Positions 17,317 through 25,151 of a stretch of 25,290 nt of DNA are shown here, piece after piece. The DNA lies in NCBI GenBank assembly GCA_012032855.1, contig JAAUQA010000003.1, forward strand, positions 1-25,290, in the 5' to 3' direction. Below the pieces are notes generated by a model. The model was given only the letters and a program-made list of their open reading frames with translations, had not been told where the DNA came from and did not search any database. Every line of letters begins with the position of its first letter. Within the stretch, counting starts at the first letter, position 1. The DNA is from Candidatus Competibacteraceae bacterium (GTDB lineage: Bacteria > Pseudomonadota > Gammaproteobacteria > Competibacterales > Competibacteraceae). Position numbers and translations under genes: made by a program.

Positions 17317-20088
17317 TTACTGCGCAGCCGGTCGCGGCGTCAGCGTCAACTGCACGCGTGCCCCCTCCTCCTCGAAGCGAAAGCGTACATCCAGCGTTTG
17401 CAACTGATCCAGGGGACCGACCGGACCTCGTTCGTCAACCGGATCATAAAAACTCGGCACTCGGGGCACCGATGGTGTGCCGAAAGCGGTACTGGCCAAT
17501 ATTTGAGTTTCCGGGTGCCAAAACCAAGTCCCACCGGCTGGATGCTCGGGACGTGTGCCGTAGAGCTGCGTATACCATTCGCTAGCCTGCGCCGGTGTTT
17601 CTTTGCCGAGCAACAGAAAGGGCAGCAGACGACCGATATTTTTCATGACGGCTTGACCTTCGCGTTGCATTCGATGCAGGTGCAAAAGCGGCGTCATGGC
17701 GGTGATATTATCGAAAGCAATTTTGATCCCCGCGTTGGCTTCGGGCAGCACCTCCTCGGAACCGGTAGTCCGAAAATTGATCTGGCGATTGCTGATGACC
17801 AGATACTGATTGATTTTCCGGATGTATAAATGAAAACGGAACACATCTTGCCAGCTGAGGGTGTATACCCAACCCCGGCTACCGTTTTGGCCTAACTGTT
17901 CTAGCGTGCTATCGCCGAAATCCATGCCCACAGTCCAGTTCCAGATCAATTCTTCGAGCAATGAATCGTTGACTGCACTGTCGGCGCTGCTGTTTAGTTC
18001 TACAAATAGCGCCGCCGGTTGGGTGAGCAAAGAACCCAGCAACCCCCACCACCAAAAATCCCGACTCCCTCCAAGCCAAGCGCCCGAAAAAGCGCCCAAC
18101 AAGTCCGCCGATCCTAACACTAACAAAGGATCGCTATCATACAGGGCTAGATGCAAACTGCCCCCGAGGCCCTCTAACCAATCGTGTGGCATACCCTGCT
18201 GGGTGGTGCTGGTGACCCAATCCCTTAACACCGCCTGCGGTAATTTGAAGGATAAGGTCGTGATCGGGGTGGGCGACAAACCCGGCAGTGTCATGGTGAT
18301 TGGTTGACCACCAATGGTTTGTCGAACTAGGTTGTAAATGGAATTTTCCACCAGGGGCAGAATCAGCGTTTCGATATGTACTTGGTTATCAACGGTAATG
18401 CGAATTCCGATGGGATCGAAATAGGTTCTCCAGTAACGGGAATAGTCACTGACATACTGCTGGTAGGCTTGACGTTCGCCGGCACTGACCGTCGTAACCG
18501 GCAAATCAGTGAGCGGCGTCATCCGCGCCAGTGTGCCGTACAATGAAGAATGGGCAAGTCCTTGCGAGTCCAGGGTTATTTGATCGCCTTCCCAGCTGTG
18601 CAACCAGTTGTTGGCCACGTAACCGTGTTGAGTGAGTTCCTCCAAAGTTGCCGGCTGACCATAATCCAGGTGGTATAACAGCGCTCCGGCTGTGACTAAA
18701 TTCAGCCGGGCGCGGGCTTGCAGGCGGCGTAATTGTGCAATTTTAATCTGCGGTCCAAGCATGGCGCGAATGAAAGGATCGGATAAATAGACAAACAGCC
18801 CCTCCTCTTCTCCGGGCAATAATGACAGCATGTAACGCAATTCCGCGCTCTTGCCCAGACTGTCACGCCCCTCATTGAGGGCCAGTTGCAATGCGGTATT
18901 GGCTTCTGTAGGGCTGGTCGAAAAAATCAACCAGCGTTCATGTTGAGCAAAATAAGCGGTGTTATCGCTGCCGTAAGAATGGATAGTATTCTGATCAAAA
19001 GCGAGATCCCGGTTGAACAGCTTATTTAGGAAGCTGGTCAGTAGCGGCGAGGTGGGTGCCTCGACTAATAAGGTAATGTGGGAACCATGTTCCAGATAGA
19101 GATCGGGACCGAACAAGGCGACTTGACGGATTAAGGGGCTGAGTTTGTCGATCGTTGGCCGGGACAGATTGAGCCGTTGCAAATAACGCGCGATCAAATC
19201 CCATTTTAAGGCAGACTGTTGTTGCAGGCCTATCAGGGAATGACCGGTGTCCGCCAGTCTATCCAACCAGGTCAGTGCTTTACCCGGATTGTTGATATAG
19301 ATCAGATAACGGTCTACAGGCACCAGATCGGCAATAGCGAGGTCGCCTCCGGATCGGTTTTGCACCAGAGTTTCAAAGGGATGCGAAACGATTTCGGGGC
19401 CGTTTAGGGTGTTGATATCGCCATCCGCTGTTGTATTTTGTGTTGCGTTCAATAGCTGCTGTTGTAGGGTTTCCTGAATAGCCGCTTCACCACTGAACAG
19501 CGAAAAAGCCGTCAATAATTCTTCCGAAGTTGTCTCAGTCAGACGTTCTGCTTCAGGTAAAGCCGCTCCTCCATAGACCTTGTCGGCGATCTGCATCCAT
19601 AAGGTGAGCAGTTGACTTTGCGACTCTTCCCCCACGGACTGAGCAAAGGCTAAATTACGGGCTTCCGACCAATCCGCTAACAGCGGTGTAGGGCTGGCGG
19701 GTGCTTGTTTCGCGTCCAACTGAAGAGTGAATACCGGCTCGCCGAAATGCACCCAATCACGGGCGAAGGAAAACTCCAACACACTGTCTTGCGGGGACTG
19801 CACCAGCCCATAGAGATTTATCGCAGACTCGTCTTCGGTAGCGGTTAAGTACAATTGGCGTAATGCGCCATTGCGATCAATGACCCGCCATTGTTCAGGC
19901 TTAAAAGAACTCTTGGCCTGTTGTTGGAAAGGTGCAGCGGGCATCACGACTTTCAGGACAGTGAGTCCCTGTGCCGAGTCGCTATGTACCCACTCCAGCG
20001 GCTCCGGCGCAGCGGTCTGAACGGCAAATGTGGTTGGAAACCAGCAAAAAAACGCGATGACTAGAGCTGTGCGACAGGTGGGTTGCAT
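17317..20088 (-). CDS. Large exported protein of unknown function (923 aa)
   Basis: The product starts with a convincing signal peptide (residues 1-22, cleavage after TFA) and has no later certain membrane anchor, so it is probably periplasmic or outer-membrane associated. I see no catalytic motif. Recognisable blocks are VPVDRYLIYI (about 257-265), GPDLYLEHG (327-335), AELRYM (415-420), LSDPFIRAMLGPQIKIAQL (435-453), TLEELTQHGYV (481-491), YWRTYFDPIGIR (552-563), IETLILPLVENSIY (572-585) and a C-terminal FWHPETQILASTAFG (856-870). From memory these resemble large uncharacterised exported proteins best known from Planctomycetota and some other phyla; this is unverified. The frame is intact over 2.77 kb. 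It converges on rnhB with no gap. I do not assign a function. Confidence 0.88.
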   Translation of the reverse strand: MQPTCRTALVIAFFCWFPTTFAVQTAAPEPLEWVHSDSAQGLTVLKVVMPAAPFQQQAKSSFKPEQWRVIDRNGALRQLYLTATEDESAINLYGLVQSPQDSVLEFSFARDWVHFGEPVFTLQLDAKQAPASPTPLLADWSEARNLAFAQSVGEESQSQLLTLWMQIADKVYGGAALPEAERLTETTSEELLTAFSLFSGEAAIQETLQQQLLNATQNTTADGDINTLNGPEIVSHPFETLVQNRSGGDLAIADLVPVDRYLIYINNPGKALTWLDRLADTGHSLIGLQQQSALKWDLIARYLQRLNLSRPTIDKLSPLIRQVALFGPDLYLEHGSHITLLVEAPTSPLLTSFLNKLFNRDLAFDQNTIHSYGSDNTAYFAQHERWLIFSTSPTEANTALQLALNEGRDSLGKSAELRYMLSLLPGEEEGLFVYLSDPFIRAMLGPQIKIAQLRRLQARARLNLVTAGALLYHLDYGQPATLEELTQHGYVANNWLHSWEGDQITLDSQGLAHSSLYGTLARMTPLTDLPVTTVSAGERQAYQQYVSDYSRYWRTYFDPIGIRITVDNQVHIETLILPLVENSIYNLVRQTIGGQPITMTLPGLSPTPITTLSFKLPQAVLRDWVTSTTQQGMPHDWLEGLGGSLHLALYDSDPLLVLGSADLLGAFSGAWLGGSRDFWWWGLLGSLLTQPAALFVELNSSADSAVNDSLLEELIWNWTVGMDFGDSTLEQLGQNGSRGWVYTLSWQDVFRFHLYIRKINQYLVISNRQINFRTTGSEEVLPEANAGIKIAFDNITAMTPLLHLHRMQREGQAVMKNIGRLLPFLLLGKETPAQASEWYTQLYGTRPEHPAGGTWFWHPETQILASTAFGTPSVPRVPSFYDPVDERGPVGPLDQLQTLDVRFRFEEEGARVQLTLTPRPAAQ

Positions 20089-20136
20089 TATGGGTACTCG
20101 TTTGTAATGTCGTGCCCGATGCGGCCACTAGCAAGG

Positions 20137-20142
20137 ATTATA
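20137..20142 (-). promoter_or_regulatory. -10 box for the 923-residue protein
   Basis: On the minus strand a perfect TATAAT lies 49 nt upstream of the start codon. No good -35 hexamer is visible at the right distance, so only the -10 is supported. Confidence 0.4.
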
Positions 20143-20162
20143 GTGAATATGGACGAGGTTGC

Positions 20163-20190
20163 TTGCGAGCGGTGCTGTTGTCAGTAGTAT
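20163..20190 (+). promoter_or_regulatory. Candidate promoter for the thioesterase gene
   Basis: TTGCGA (20163-20168) and TAGTAT (20185-20190) are separated by 16 bp, about 145 nt upstream of the ATG at 20336. The match is moderate and could be chance. Confidence 0.3.
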
Positions 20191-20335
20191 AAGACCATAG
20201 GTAATTCAGTTCGCTAACTCCTCCTTCGAAGCAGGTTTAGACGGATAAACTGCATGCCGGCGATAATAGCGGCCATCGGCTTGCTCGACTGAGATGCCCA
20301 ATAGTTACCCGATTCGTAACAGGAGCACACACAAC

Positions 20336-20790
20336 ATGGCCATCTGGCGTATTCCCATTACCATCGAAGAGTTAAATGCAGGGGCAACCGGCACCATGGT
20401 TTCCCATATCGGAATCGAGTTCCTGGCTGTTGGCGAAGACTATCTGAAGGCCCGAATGCCGGTCGATCATCGCACCATTCAACCTGCAGGGATTTTGCAT
20501 GGTGGGGCATCGGTGGTATTAGCCGAAACTTTGGGTAGCGTAGCGGCTTATCTATGTGAGGAAAGCAGCCAAAACACTGCGTTGGTTTAGAAGTTAATGC
20601 CAATCACGTGCGCTCGGTCAGTGGCGGTTTTGTCTACGGCATCGCTCGACCGTTGCACATCGGTAGTACTACCCAGCTCTGGGATATTCGGATCAGCAAT
20701 GAGCTGGAACAGCTGGTATGTATCGCCCGGTTGACTATGGCGGTGCTATCCAGCAGGCCCGCATCTGACAGGGGCAATACAAAGGATTAG
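20336..20790 (+). CDS. Hotdog-fold acyl-CoA thioesterase, YdiI/MenI family (one-base deletion)
   Basis: The protein is a PaaI-like hotdog thioesterase that hydrolyses acyl-CoA or DHNA-CoA type substrates in the cytoplasm. Start ATG 20336 follows AGGAG (20321-20325). The N-terminus MAIWRIPITIEELNA aligns with E. coli YdiI. The active site reads QPAGILHGGASVVLAETLGS, with H55 and catalytic E64. At about 20579-20580 a base is missing: the literal frame ends at TALV, while the shifted frame continues VGLEVNANHVRSVSGG, PLHIGSTTQLWDIRI and RLTMAVLSS. Corrected length is 151 residues (YdiI 136), with a slightly longer tail. Substrate cannot be deduced; no menaquinone genes are visible nearby. Confidence 0.88.
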
Positions 20791-21122
20791 GGGTCGGCCA
20801 TCAACTGCTTGCTAGTCCGTGTTAGATTCAGACTTCTTTGCGCCAATCATTTTCTTTCTGAATATCCTGCCGGTTAGCCTCTTCAATCTCAGCGATGAAC
20901 CTATCCAGTAGGTGGCATTGCCTCACCTTCCAGCACAGACAATGCGCGCGCGAAGGCCAGTGCGGTGCCGTTGGAGTACCCTACCATCACAGGATGGGAT
21001 CGGTAACCCGGTTGCTTGAGGGATTTTCAAGGGTTTTGCAGGGCAGCACTGCCAAACATAATCGGTTCGCAGCGGCATTAAAAAGGCTTACCAGATGACA
21101 ACGCCTGCCTGCTGGATGCTAT
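20791..21122. other. Degenerate intergenic stretch between thioesterase and umuC
   Basis: About 330 nt without a recognisable gene. It contains fragments that look coding in several frames but none is full-length: a short minus-strand frame at 20828-20987 (listed separately) and a plus-strand tail reading STAKHNRFAAALKRLTR up to 21098. No terminator with a T-run, tRNA or repeat was found. Confidence 0.5.
20828..20987 (-). pseudogene. Small unidentified reading frame downstream of umuC, one frameshift
   Basis: From ATG 20987 the minus strand reads MVGYSNGTALAFARALSVLEG and stops at 20901-20903. In a neighbouring frame from the same point it continues DRFIAEIEEANRQDIQKENDWRKEV, ending at 20828-20830. 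Joined by one indel near 20903 this gives a protein of about 52 residues with an Ala-rich helix followed by a charged helix. The composition is protein-like and the strand is that of umuC, but no good Shine-Dalgarno is present and I do not recognise the family. It may instead be the tail of a longer decayed gene. Confidence 0.3.
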
Positions 21123-22376
21123 CTAAGCGCGCACAACCGGAATATCGGACCACTTAGTCGTGTACTGAGGGGAAGTAAATTGCTGTCGCATATACCAAGG
21201 TTTTCTGACGCCTTGAGCTGCTAGGAATACCGTATTTTGTCCCTGTTGGCGGTTGATCCGATCCATCACTTCCATCAGTCGGTCGGCTTGTACGGATTGG
21301 CCGGCATGAAACAGGTCGGATTGATAATGTGTTTTATCAATGATTTCTATCAGGCCAACACCCGCCTTGAGATAGTCGTGACCCTCTTTGTAGAGCCTGG
21401 CAGCTACCCTGCGAACGAGCGATGTGATGACCCGCGTGTCATCAGTTGGGTAGGGTAGCCGTGCGACATCGCCGGCAGAATGAAAATTGGGCCTGAATGG
21501 CGAGGTATGGATAAACACGTGGATAGCTAGTGCAAGATGCTTCTGGGCACGCAGCTTTTCTGTAGCTCTTGCAGCGTATAGTGACAGGCCCTCAAGGACG
21601 GGCTGTAAACTCGTGGCTTTATTGCCAAATGAACGCGTGCAGTAAATTTGCTGCTTCGCTGGCGGCACTTCATCCAACGCAATGCAAGGGACACCGTTCA
21701 GCTCAGCAATGGTCCGCTCAACACAGACATTGGTTTTGCTACGGACAATTTTCGGGTTAGCGGTGGCCAAATCCCAAGCCGTCAGGATATTGAGATCATC
21801 CAGTCGAGCAGCAATGCGTTTTGCTATGCCCCATACGGCTGTGACCGGCACACGGCGCAACACCCACTCCCACTTATAGGGCTCGTCTAAGACGCACACC
21901 CCGTTGAACTTGGCGATTTTCTTAGCTATCCGGTTAGCTAGTTTTGCCAAGGTTTTGGTTGGCGCGATACCGACCCCGACAGGCATGCGGACTTGATCCC
22001 ACAGGCATGTTTTTATTTGGCACCCGTAGCGGACTAGATCGAAGGGCATACCGTCTAACGAAAGAAACATTTCATCAATACTATACATTTCCACCTTTGG
22101 ACTGAACAGGCGTAACGTCATCATTAACCGGTTTGAAAGATCGCCGTACAGCGGGTAGTTGGATGAGAAGATAGCCACGTTATGTTTTCGTAACAGCCAT
22201 TCAATCTTGAAAAACGGTTCCAGATCGCCTATCCCTAGCGCCTTCGCTTCTTTGGAGCGGGCTACCACAAAGCCATCGTTGTTGGAGAGCACAACGACCG
22301 GTTTGCCGCGCAAGTCAGGCCGAAAAACCTGCTCGCAACTGGCGTAAAAGCTATTAGCATCAACCAGGGCAAACAT
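21123..22376 (-). CDS. umuC: UmuC-type Y-family DNA polymerase V catalytic subunit
   Basis: UmuC is the error-prone polymerase subunit that, with UmuD', carries out translesion synthesis during the SOS response. The product is 417 residues (E. coli 422). The catalytic acidic residues are D6 ([13 protein letters not shown]) and D101/E102 ([10 protein letters not shown]), at the same positions as in E. coli. The thumb and little-finger region is present ([17 protein letters not shown]), and a UmuC C-terminal domain follows. No frameshift. The start overlaps the 3' end of umuD by 17 nt, so the two are translationally coupled. Confidence 0.97.
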   Translation of the reverse strand: MFALVDANSFYASCEQVFRPDLRGKPVVVLSNNDGFVVARSKEAKALGIGDLEPFFKIEWLLRKHNVAIFSSNYPLYGDLSNRLMMTLRLFSPKVEMYSIDEMFLSLDGMPFDLVRYGCQIKTCLWDQVRMPVGVGIAPTKTLAKLANRIAKKIAKFNGVCVLDEPYKWEWVLRRVPVTAVWGIAKRIAARLDDLNILTAWDLATANPKIVRSKTNVCVERTIAELNGVPCIALDEVPPAKQQIYCTRSFGNKATSLQPVLEGLSLYAARATEKLRAQKHLALAIHVFIHTSPFRPNFHSAGDVARLPYPTDDTRVITSLVRRVAARLYKEGHDYLKAGVGLIEIIDKTHYQSDLFHAGQSVQADRLMEVMDRINRQQGQNTVFLAAQGVRKPWYMRQQFTSPQYTTKWSDIPVVRA

Positions 22377-22791
22377 GCGAACGGATTGAGTGAATTACCA
22401 CGCCTTCTATAGAGAGTTCGCAGTGCTCGCTAATAGGGATAGGCGGGAAATCGTCATTGGAAGAGAGCAACTGCTTATGATTTGTATCAAGGATTTTACA
22501 AGTCAGCTCGCCATCAACATTGGCCACGACTATGCTGCCATTCCGGGGCTCCACAGCCCGATCAACGATCAATAAGTCACCGTCGAAGATACCCGCGCCT
22601 TGCATAGAATGGCCTGATACCCGGCAGTAAAAAGTAGCAGCCGGGTGCTGAACCAAATGTTCGTTGAGATCAAGCCGTTTATCGATGTAGTCATCGGCGG
22701 GGCTTGGGAATCCGGCGCGTACTTTCGCCAAGTACAACGGTGCGGCAAATTGAGTGCGGGTCTGGTGTTCGCCAAGGTATTCCAGAGTCAT
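22360..22791 (-). CDS. umuD: UmuD-type self-cleaving SOS mutagenesis protein
   Basis: UmuD is a LexA-fold (S24) protein whose RecA-stimulated self-cleavage gives UmuD', the pol V accessory subunit. The 143 residues contain a putative cleavage site Ala26-Gly27 ([13 protein letters not shown]), catalytic Ser62 ([10 protein letters not shown]) and Lys99 (ELTCKILD). Ala-Gly matches the MucA/LexA scissile bond rather than the Cys-Gly of E. coli UmuD. The ATG at 22791 follows the LexA-like promoter described separately. Intact. Confidence 0.96.
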   Translation of the reverse strand: MTLEYLGEHQTRTQFAAPLYLAKVRAGFPSPADDYIDKRLDLNEHLVQHPAATFYCRVSGHSMQGAGIFDGDLLIVDRAVEPRNGSIVVANVDGELTCKILDTNHKQLLSSNDDFPPIPISEHCELSIEGVVIHSIRSHVCPG

Positions 22792-22824
22792 AGGGTGCCT
22801 CTACGAGTCACGTTAACACAATAA

Positions 22825-22852
22825 AGCATAGCTCTGGATTGTGACAGTGAAA
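22825..22852 (-). promoter_or_regulatory. umuDC promoter with a LexA-box-like site
   Basis: On the minus strand TTTCAC (22852-22847) and TATGCT (22830-22825) are spaced by 16 bp. The spacer overlaps the 16-mer CTGT-N8-AGAG (22847-22832), which differs by one base from the gammaproteobacterial LexA consensus CTGT-N8-ACAG. The site is 40 nt upstream of umuD. SOS repression is the expected mode of control, but the box is imperfect. Confidence 0.55.
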
Positions 22853-22932
22853 GAAATGTTCCATAGGCACTGTTGGCGATACCCGCTAAGGATGGTATTA
22901 CCAGCAACTCCCAATACTTTGAAGTCAAGCAA

Positions 22933-22965
22933 CCAAAAAAAACGGCCAGCGAATAGCTAGCCGTT
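22933..22965 (-). terminator. Rho-independent terminator of the symporter gene
   Basis: On the minus strand AACGGCTAGC (22965-22956) pairs with GCTGGCCGTT (22950-22941) over 10 bp with one G-T wobble, a 5-nt loop, and a run of eight T (ending near 22935). It lies 26 nt after the symporter stop and separates it from umuDC. Confidence 0.92.
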
Positions 22966-22990
22966 CTTGCTAAGTTGGAATAAGTGAGTG

Positions 22991-24325
22991 CTAACGGTTA
23001 TGCGTTGCCTCCACGGCCTGCGCCAACTCACGTTCTACTGCTGGATCGAGATGCACATCCGCGGTGTCGAAACTGCCTGCATCCGGGTCATTGTAAATCT
23101 CTAAGGACAGTTTACCTTCCCCTTTGGCGACAATGGTTGAAACCACCGCATCCCCGGATACGTTGACTGCTGTTCGGATCATATCCAGCAGTCGATCCAC
23201 ACCGAGGATCAAACCAATCCCTTCCATCGGCAAGCCGACTTGGGCAAATACCATCGACAGCATGATCAATCCCACACCCGGCACACCGGCGGTGCCGATT
23301 GAGGCCAGCACCGACATCATGATGACGGTCAAATAACCGGCAATGCCGAGGTCTACGTTGTAGACATTCGCAATGAATACGGTTGCGACACCTTGCATAA
23401 TCGCCGTACCGTCCATATTGATCGTGGCACCGAATGGCACAGTGAACGAAGCGACCGAGTTATTCACCCCCATCCGTTCCGTTACCGTTCGCAAGGTCAC
23501 CGGGATAGTCGCATTGGAACTGGAGGTGCTGAATGCAAACACCTGGGCATTGCGAATTTTTCTGAGGAACATCGCTGGGCTCAAACCGGAGAAGATCTTG
23601 AGCACCACTTGCAAGGTAAAGAATAAATGGAACAGTAATACGCCGATGAGGACGACAACATAACCGATCAATTGGCCTAATAAATCCATGCCGAGCTCCG
23701 CCATTGCCTTGGCGATCAAACAAAATACCGCATAAGGCGCCAACGCCATGATGAGAGTGACCATCTTCATCATGACCTCGTTGAGAATCTCAATGAACTC
23801 TATAACGCTTTTTGCCTTTTTGCCGACCATTAACATACTGATGCCCAACAAGATGGCGAAGAAAATAATGGACAGCATCTCACCCTCAGCCAACGCATTG
23901 ATAGGGTTGGTGGGGATGATGTCGATCAATACTTGAGTCAGCGGTGGTGCGTCCTTACCAGTAAATTCGGCGGTGGTCTCAGCATTCATACCTTTACCAA
24001 TACCGAGACTGCCCGCGATGATGATAGCAGTGGCGATCGCAATCGCCGTTGTCAACATATACAGGGCAAACGCTTTGGTGCCGATTCGCCCCAACAACTT
24101 GATGTCCCCGATACCACAGACGCCGCATACCAGCGAAAACAACACCAGTGGGACGACCAGCATCTTCAGCGCGTTGACAAACATCTTGCCAACAACGAAG
24201 AAAAAGCCATCGACAATGTACGCGTTGATTAAAGACCCATCGGCATTCAAGCCGGACAGATTAATTGCCAGACCCACAATAATGCCAAGGACCATGCCCA
24301 AAATGACTTTCATTGTTAGATTCAT
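22991..24325 (-). CDS. Dicarboxylate/amino-acid:cation symporter (DAACS family, GltP/DctA-like)
   Basis: This inner-membrane secondary transporter imports dicarboxylates or acidic amino acids with H+ or Na+. The product is 444 residues with a highly hydrophobic N-terminal half (six or more TM segments) and the re-entrant-loop signatures of the family: STSSSNATIP, GATINMDGTA and a C-terminal DRLLDMIRTAVNVSGDAVV with the conserved Asp/Arg/Asn residues that bind substrate and cation. The ATG at 24325 has GGAG 5 nt upstream. Substrate (glutamate, aspartate, succinate) cannot be told from sequence. Intact and followed by a strong terminator, so it is a single-gene transcript. Confidence 0.94.
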   Translation of the reverse strand: MNLTMKVILGMVLGIIVGLAINLSGLNADGSLINAYIVDGFFFVVGKMFVNALKMLVVPLVLFSLVCGVCGIGDIKLLGRIGTKAFALYMLTTAIAIATAIIIAGSLGIGKGMNAETTAEFTGKDAPPLTQVLIDIIPTNPINALAEGEMLSIIFFAILLGISMLMVGKKAKSVIEFIEILNEVMMKMVTLIMALAPYAVFCLIAKAMAELGMDLLGQLIGYVVVLIGVLLFHLFFTLQVVLKIFSGLSPAMFLRKIRNAQVFAFSTSSSNATIPVTLRTVTERMGVNNSVASFTVPFGATINMDGTAIMQGVATVFIANVYNVDLGIAGYLTVIMMSVLASIGTAGVPGVGLIMLSMVFAQVGLPMEGIGLILGVDRLLDMIRTAVNVSGDAVVSTIVAKGEGKLSLEIYNDPDAGSFDTADVHLDPAVERELAQAVEATHNR

Positions 24326-24648
24326 AACTTCTCCAAGCTTTACGTAGTGAGTACCACCCCCCTAGAAGTAGCATTGCGGGCGATTGATCTTGCCCCGTTG
24401 TGACGGAAACCCCGTCGATAAATCTAAAGCGAATTTACAAACTAATAGCATCAGGATAGACGCCAAAAACAGAGTTGACAGGGCAATTTAATGGGCGAAC
24501 GATAGCGCTGGGGAGGAATAAGAAAACTGCTAGGTGGCGCCCCAACCCTTCCAAAAAAATGGATTCTTCCCGCCAATCATGGTCGTATAGTCAAACCATG
24601 CAGGCAAACCCCGTCTTGAACTATCCAACGCCTACCCGTCAAGCTTAG
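24326..24648. other. Non-coding stretch upstream of the symporter and regulator remnant
   Basis: About 320 nt with no certain gene. A perfect TTGACA (24475-24480) has no good -10 box. A 29-codon plus-strand frame (24559-24648) begins MDSSRQSWSYSQTMQANPV and lacks a Shine-Dalgarno; it is in the same frame as the following regulator remnant and may be its original upstream sequence. Confidence 0.35.
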
Positions 24649-25069
24649 GGACAAAAACACCGTGAGCATGATTCCCTTGCCCGCCACCCGAATCCAGCCG
24701 GGAACGGCGACGCGCCGCCGGTGCTGAGCGGCTTGATTCCGACCAAACTCACTGCCCGCGGCTGCGCCCGGTCAGCGTGCCGCAGTCGCATCCGGTCGAG
24801 CGCATCGAACAGGGGTTGTGGAAAAACTGACGCTGATTGCCGTACCCGATCAAGCAGCGACACCCCCACTCCTTGACGCCATGAGCAGCCGAGAACTGGA
24901 AGTGCTGTGCTGGGTTGCGCAGGGGCTTTCCAATCGCGCCATTGCCGAGAAACTGTTTGTCTCGGTCGGTACCGTGAAAACCCATCTGCATAATATTTTG
25001 GCCAAACTGGCGGTCGGCAATCGCACCGAAGCGGTACACCGGGCGCGCTCGCTGGACTTGATTACATAA
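24649..25069 (+). pseudogene. MalT-type LuxR-family ATP-dependent regulator, internally deleted and frameshifted
   Basis: MalT-type (LAL) regulators are about 900 residues: N-terminal LIPTKL signature, Walker A ATPase, TPR-like sensor, C-terminal GerE-type helix-turn-helix. Here the N-terminal signature is visible as SGLIPTKLTA (about 24726-24755), then APRLRPVSVPRSR and VERIEQGL in shifted frames, and EKLTLIAVP in the final frame. Directly after this comes LLDAMSSRELEVLCWVAQGLSN, AIAEKLFVSVGTVKTHLHNIL and KLAVGNRTEAVHRARSL. The Walker A and the roughly 700-residue middle are absent; the junction is near 24848-24856. A GTG at 24818 opens an 83-codon frame encoding essentially only the DNA-binding domain. 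At least three indels lie in the N-terminal part. It could act as a solo HTH protein if expressed, but is most probably a remnant. Confidence 0.75.
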
Positions 25070-25151
25070 TCCGATGTCAACCGTTCATCGGTTCGCGCGT
25101 TATTTGAGATGACACAGGCAAATTTCAACCCCAAAACTGAGGATTCATCTC

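Noticed and set aside
17398..17829. 143-codon plus-strand frame inside the 923-residue gene
   Set aside because: It is antisense to a long, indel-free frame with a signal peptide and conserved blocks; no Shine-Dalgarno or family features.
21123..22791. umuDC as part of a mobile element
   Set aside because: No integrase, transposase, terminal repeats or att-like duplications are visible on either side; the degenerate flank alone is not enough.
24475..24503. Perfect TTGACA as a plus-strand promoter
   Set aside because: The hexamers at 16-18 bp spacing (AACGAT, ACGATA and neighbours) are poor -10 boxes and no intact gene follows.
24559..24648. 29-codon plus-strand gene
   Set aside because: No Shine-Dalgarno and no recognisable family; it may be upstream sequence of the regulator remnant, so it is only mentioned in the gap entry.
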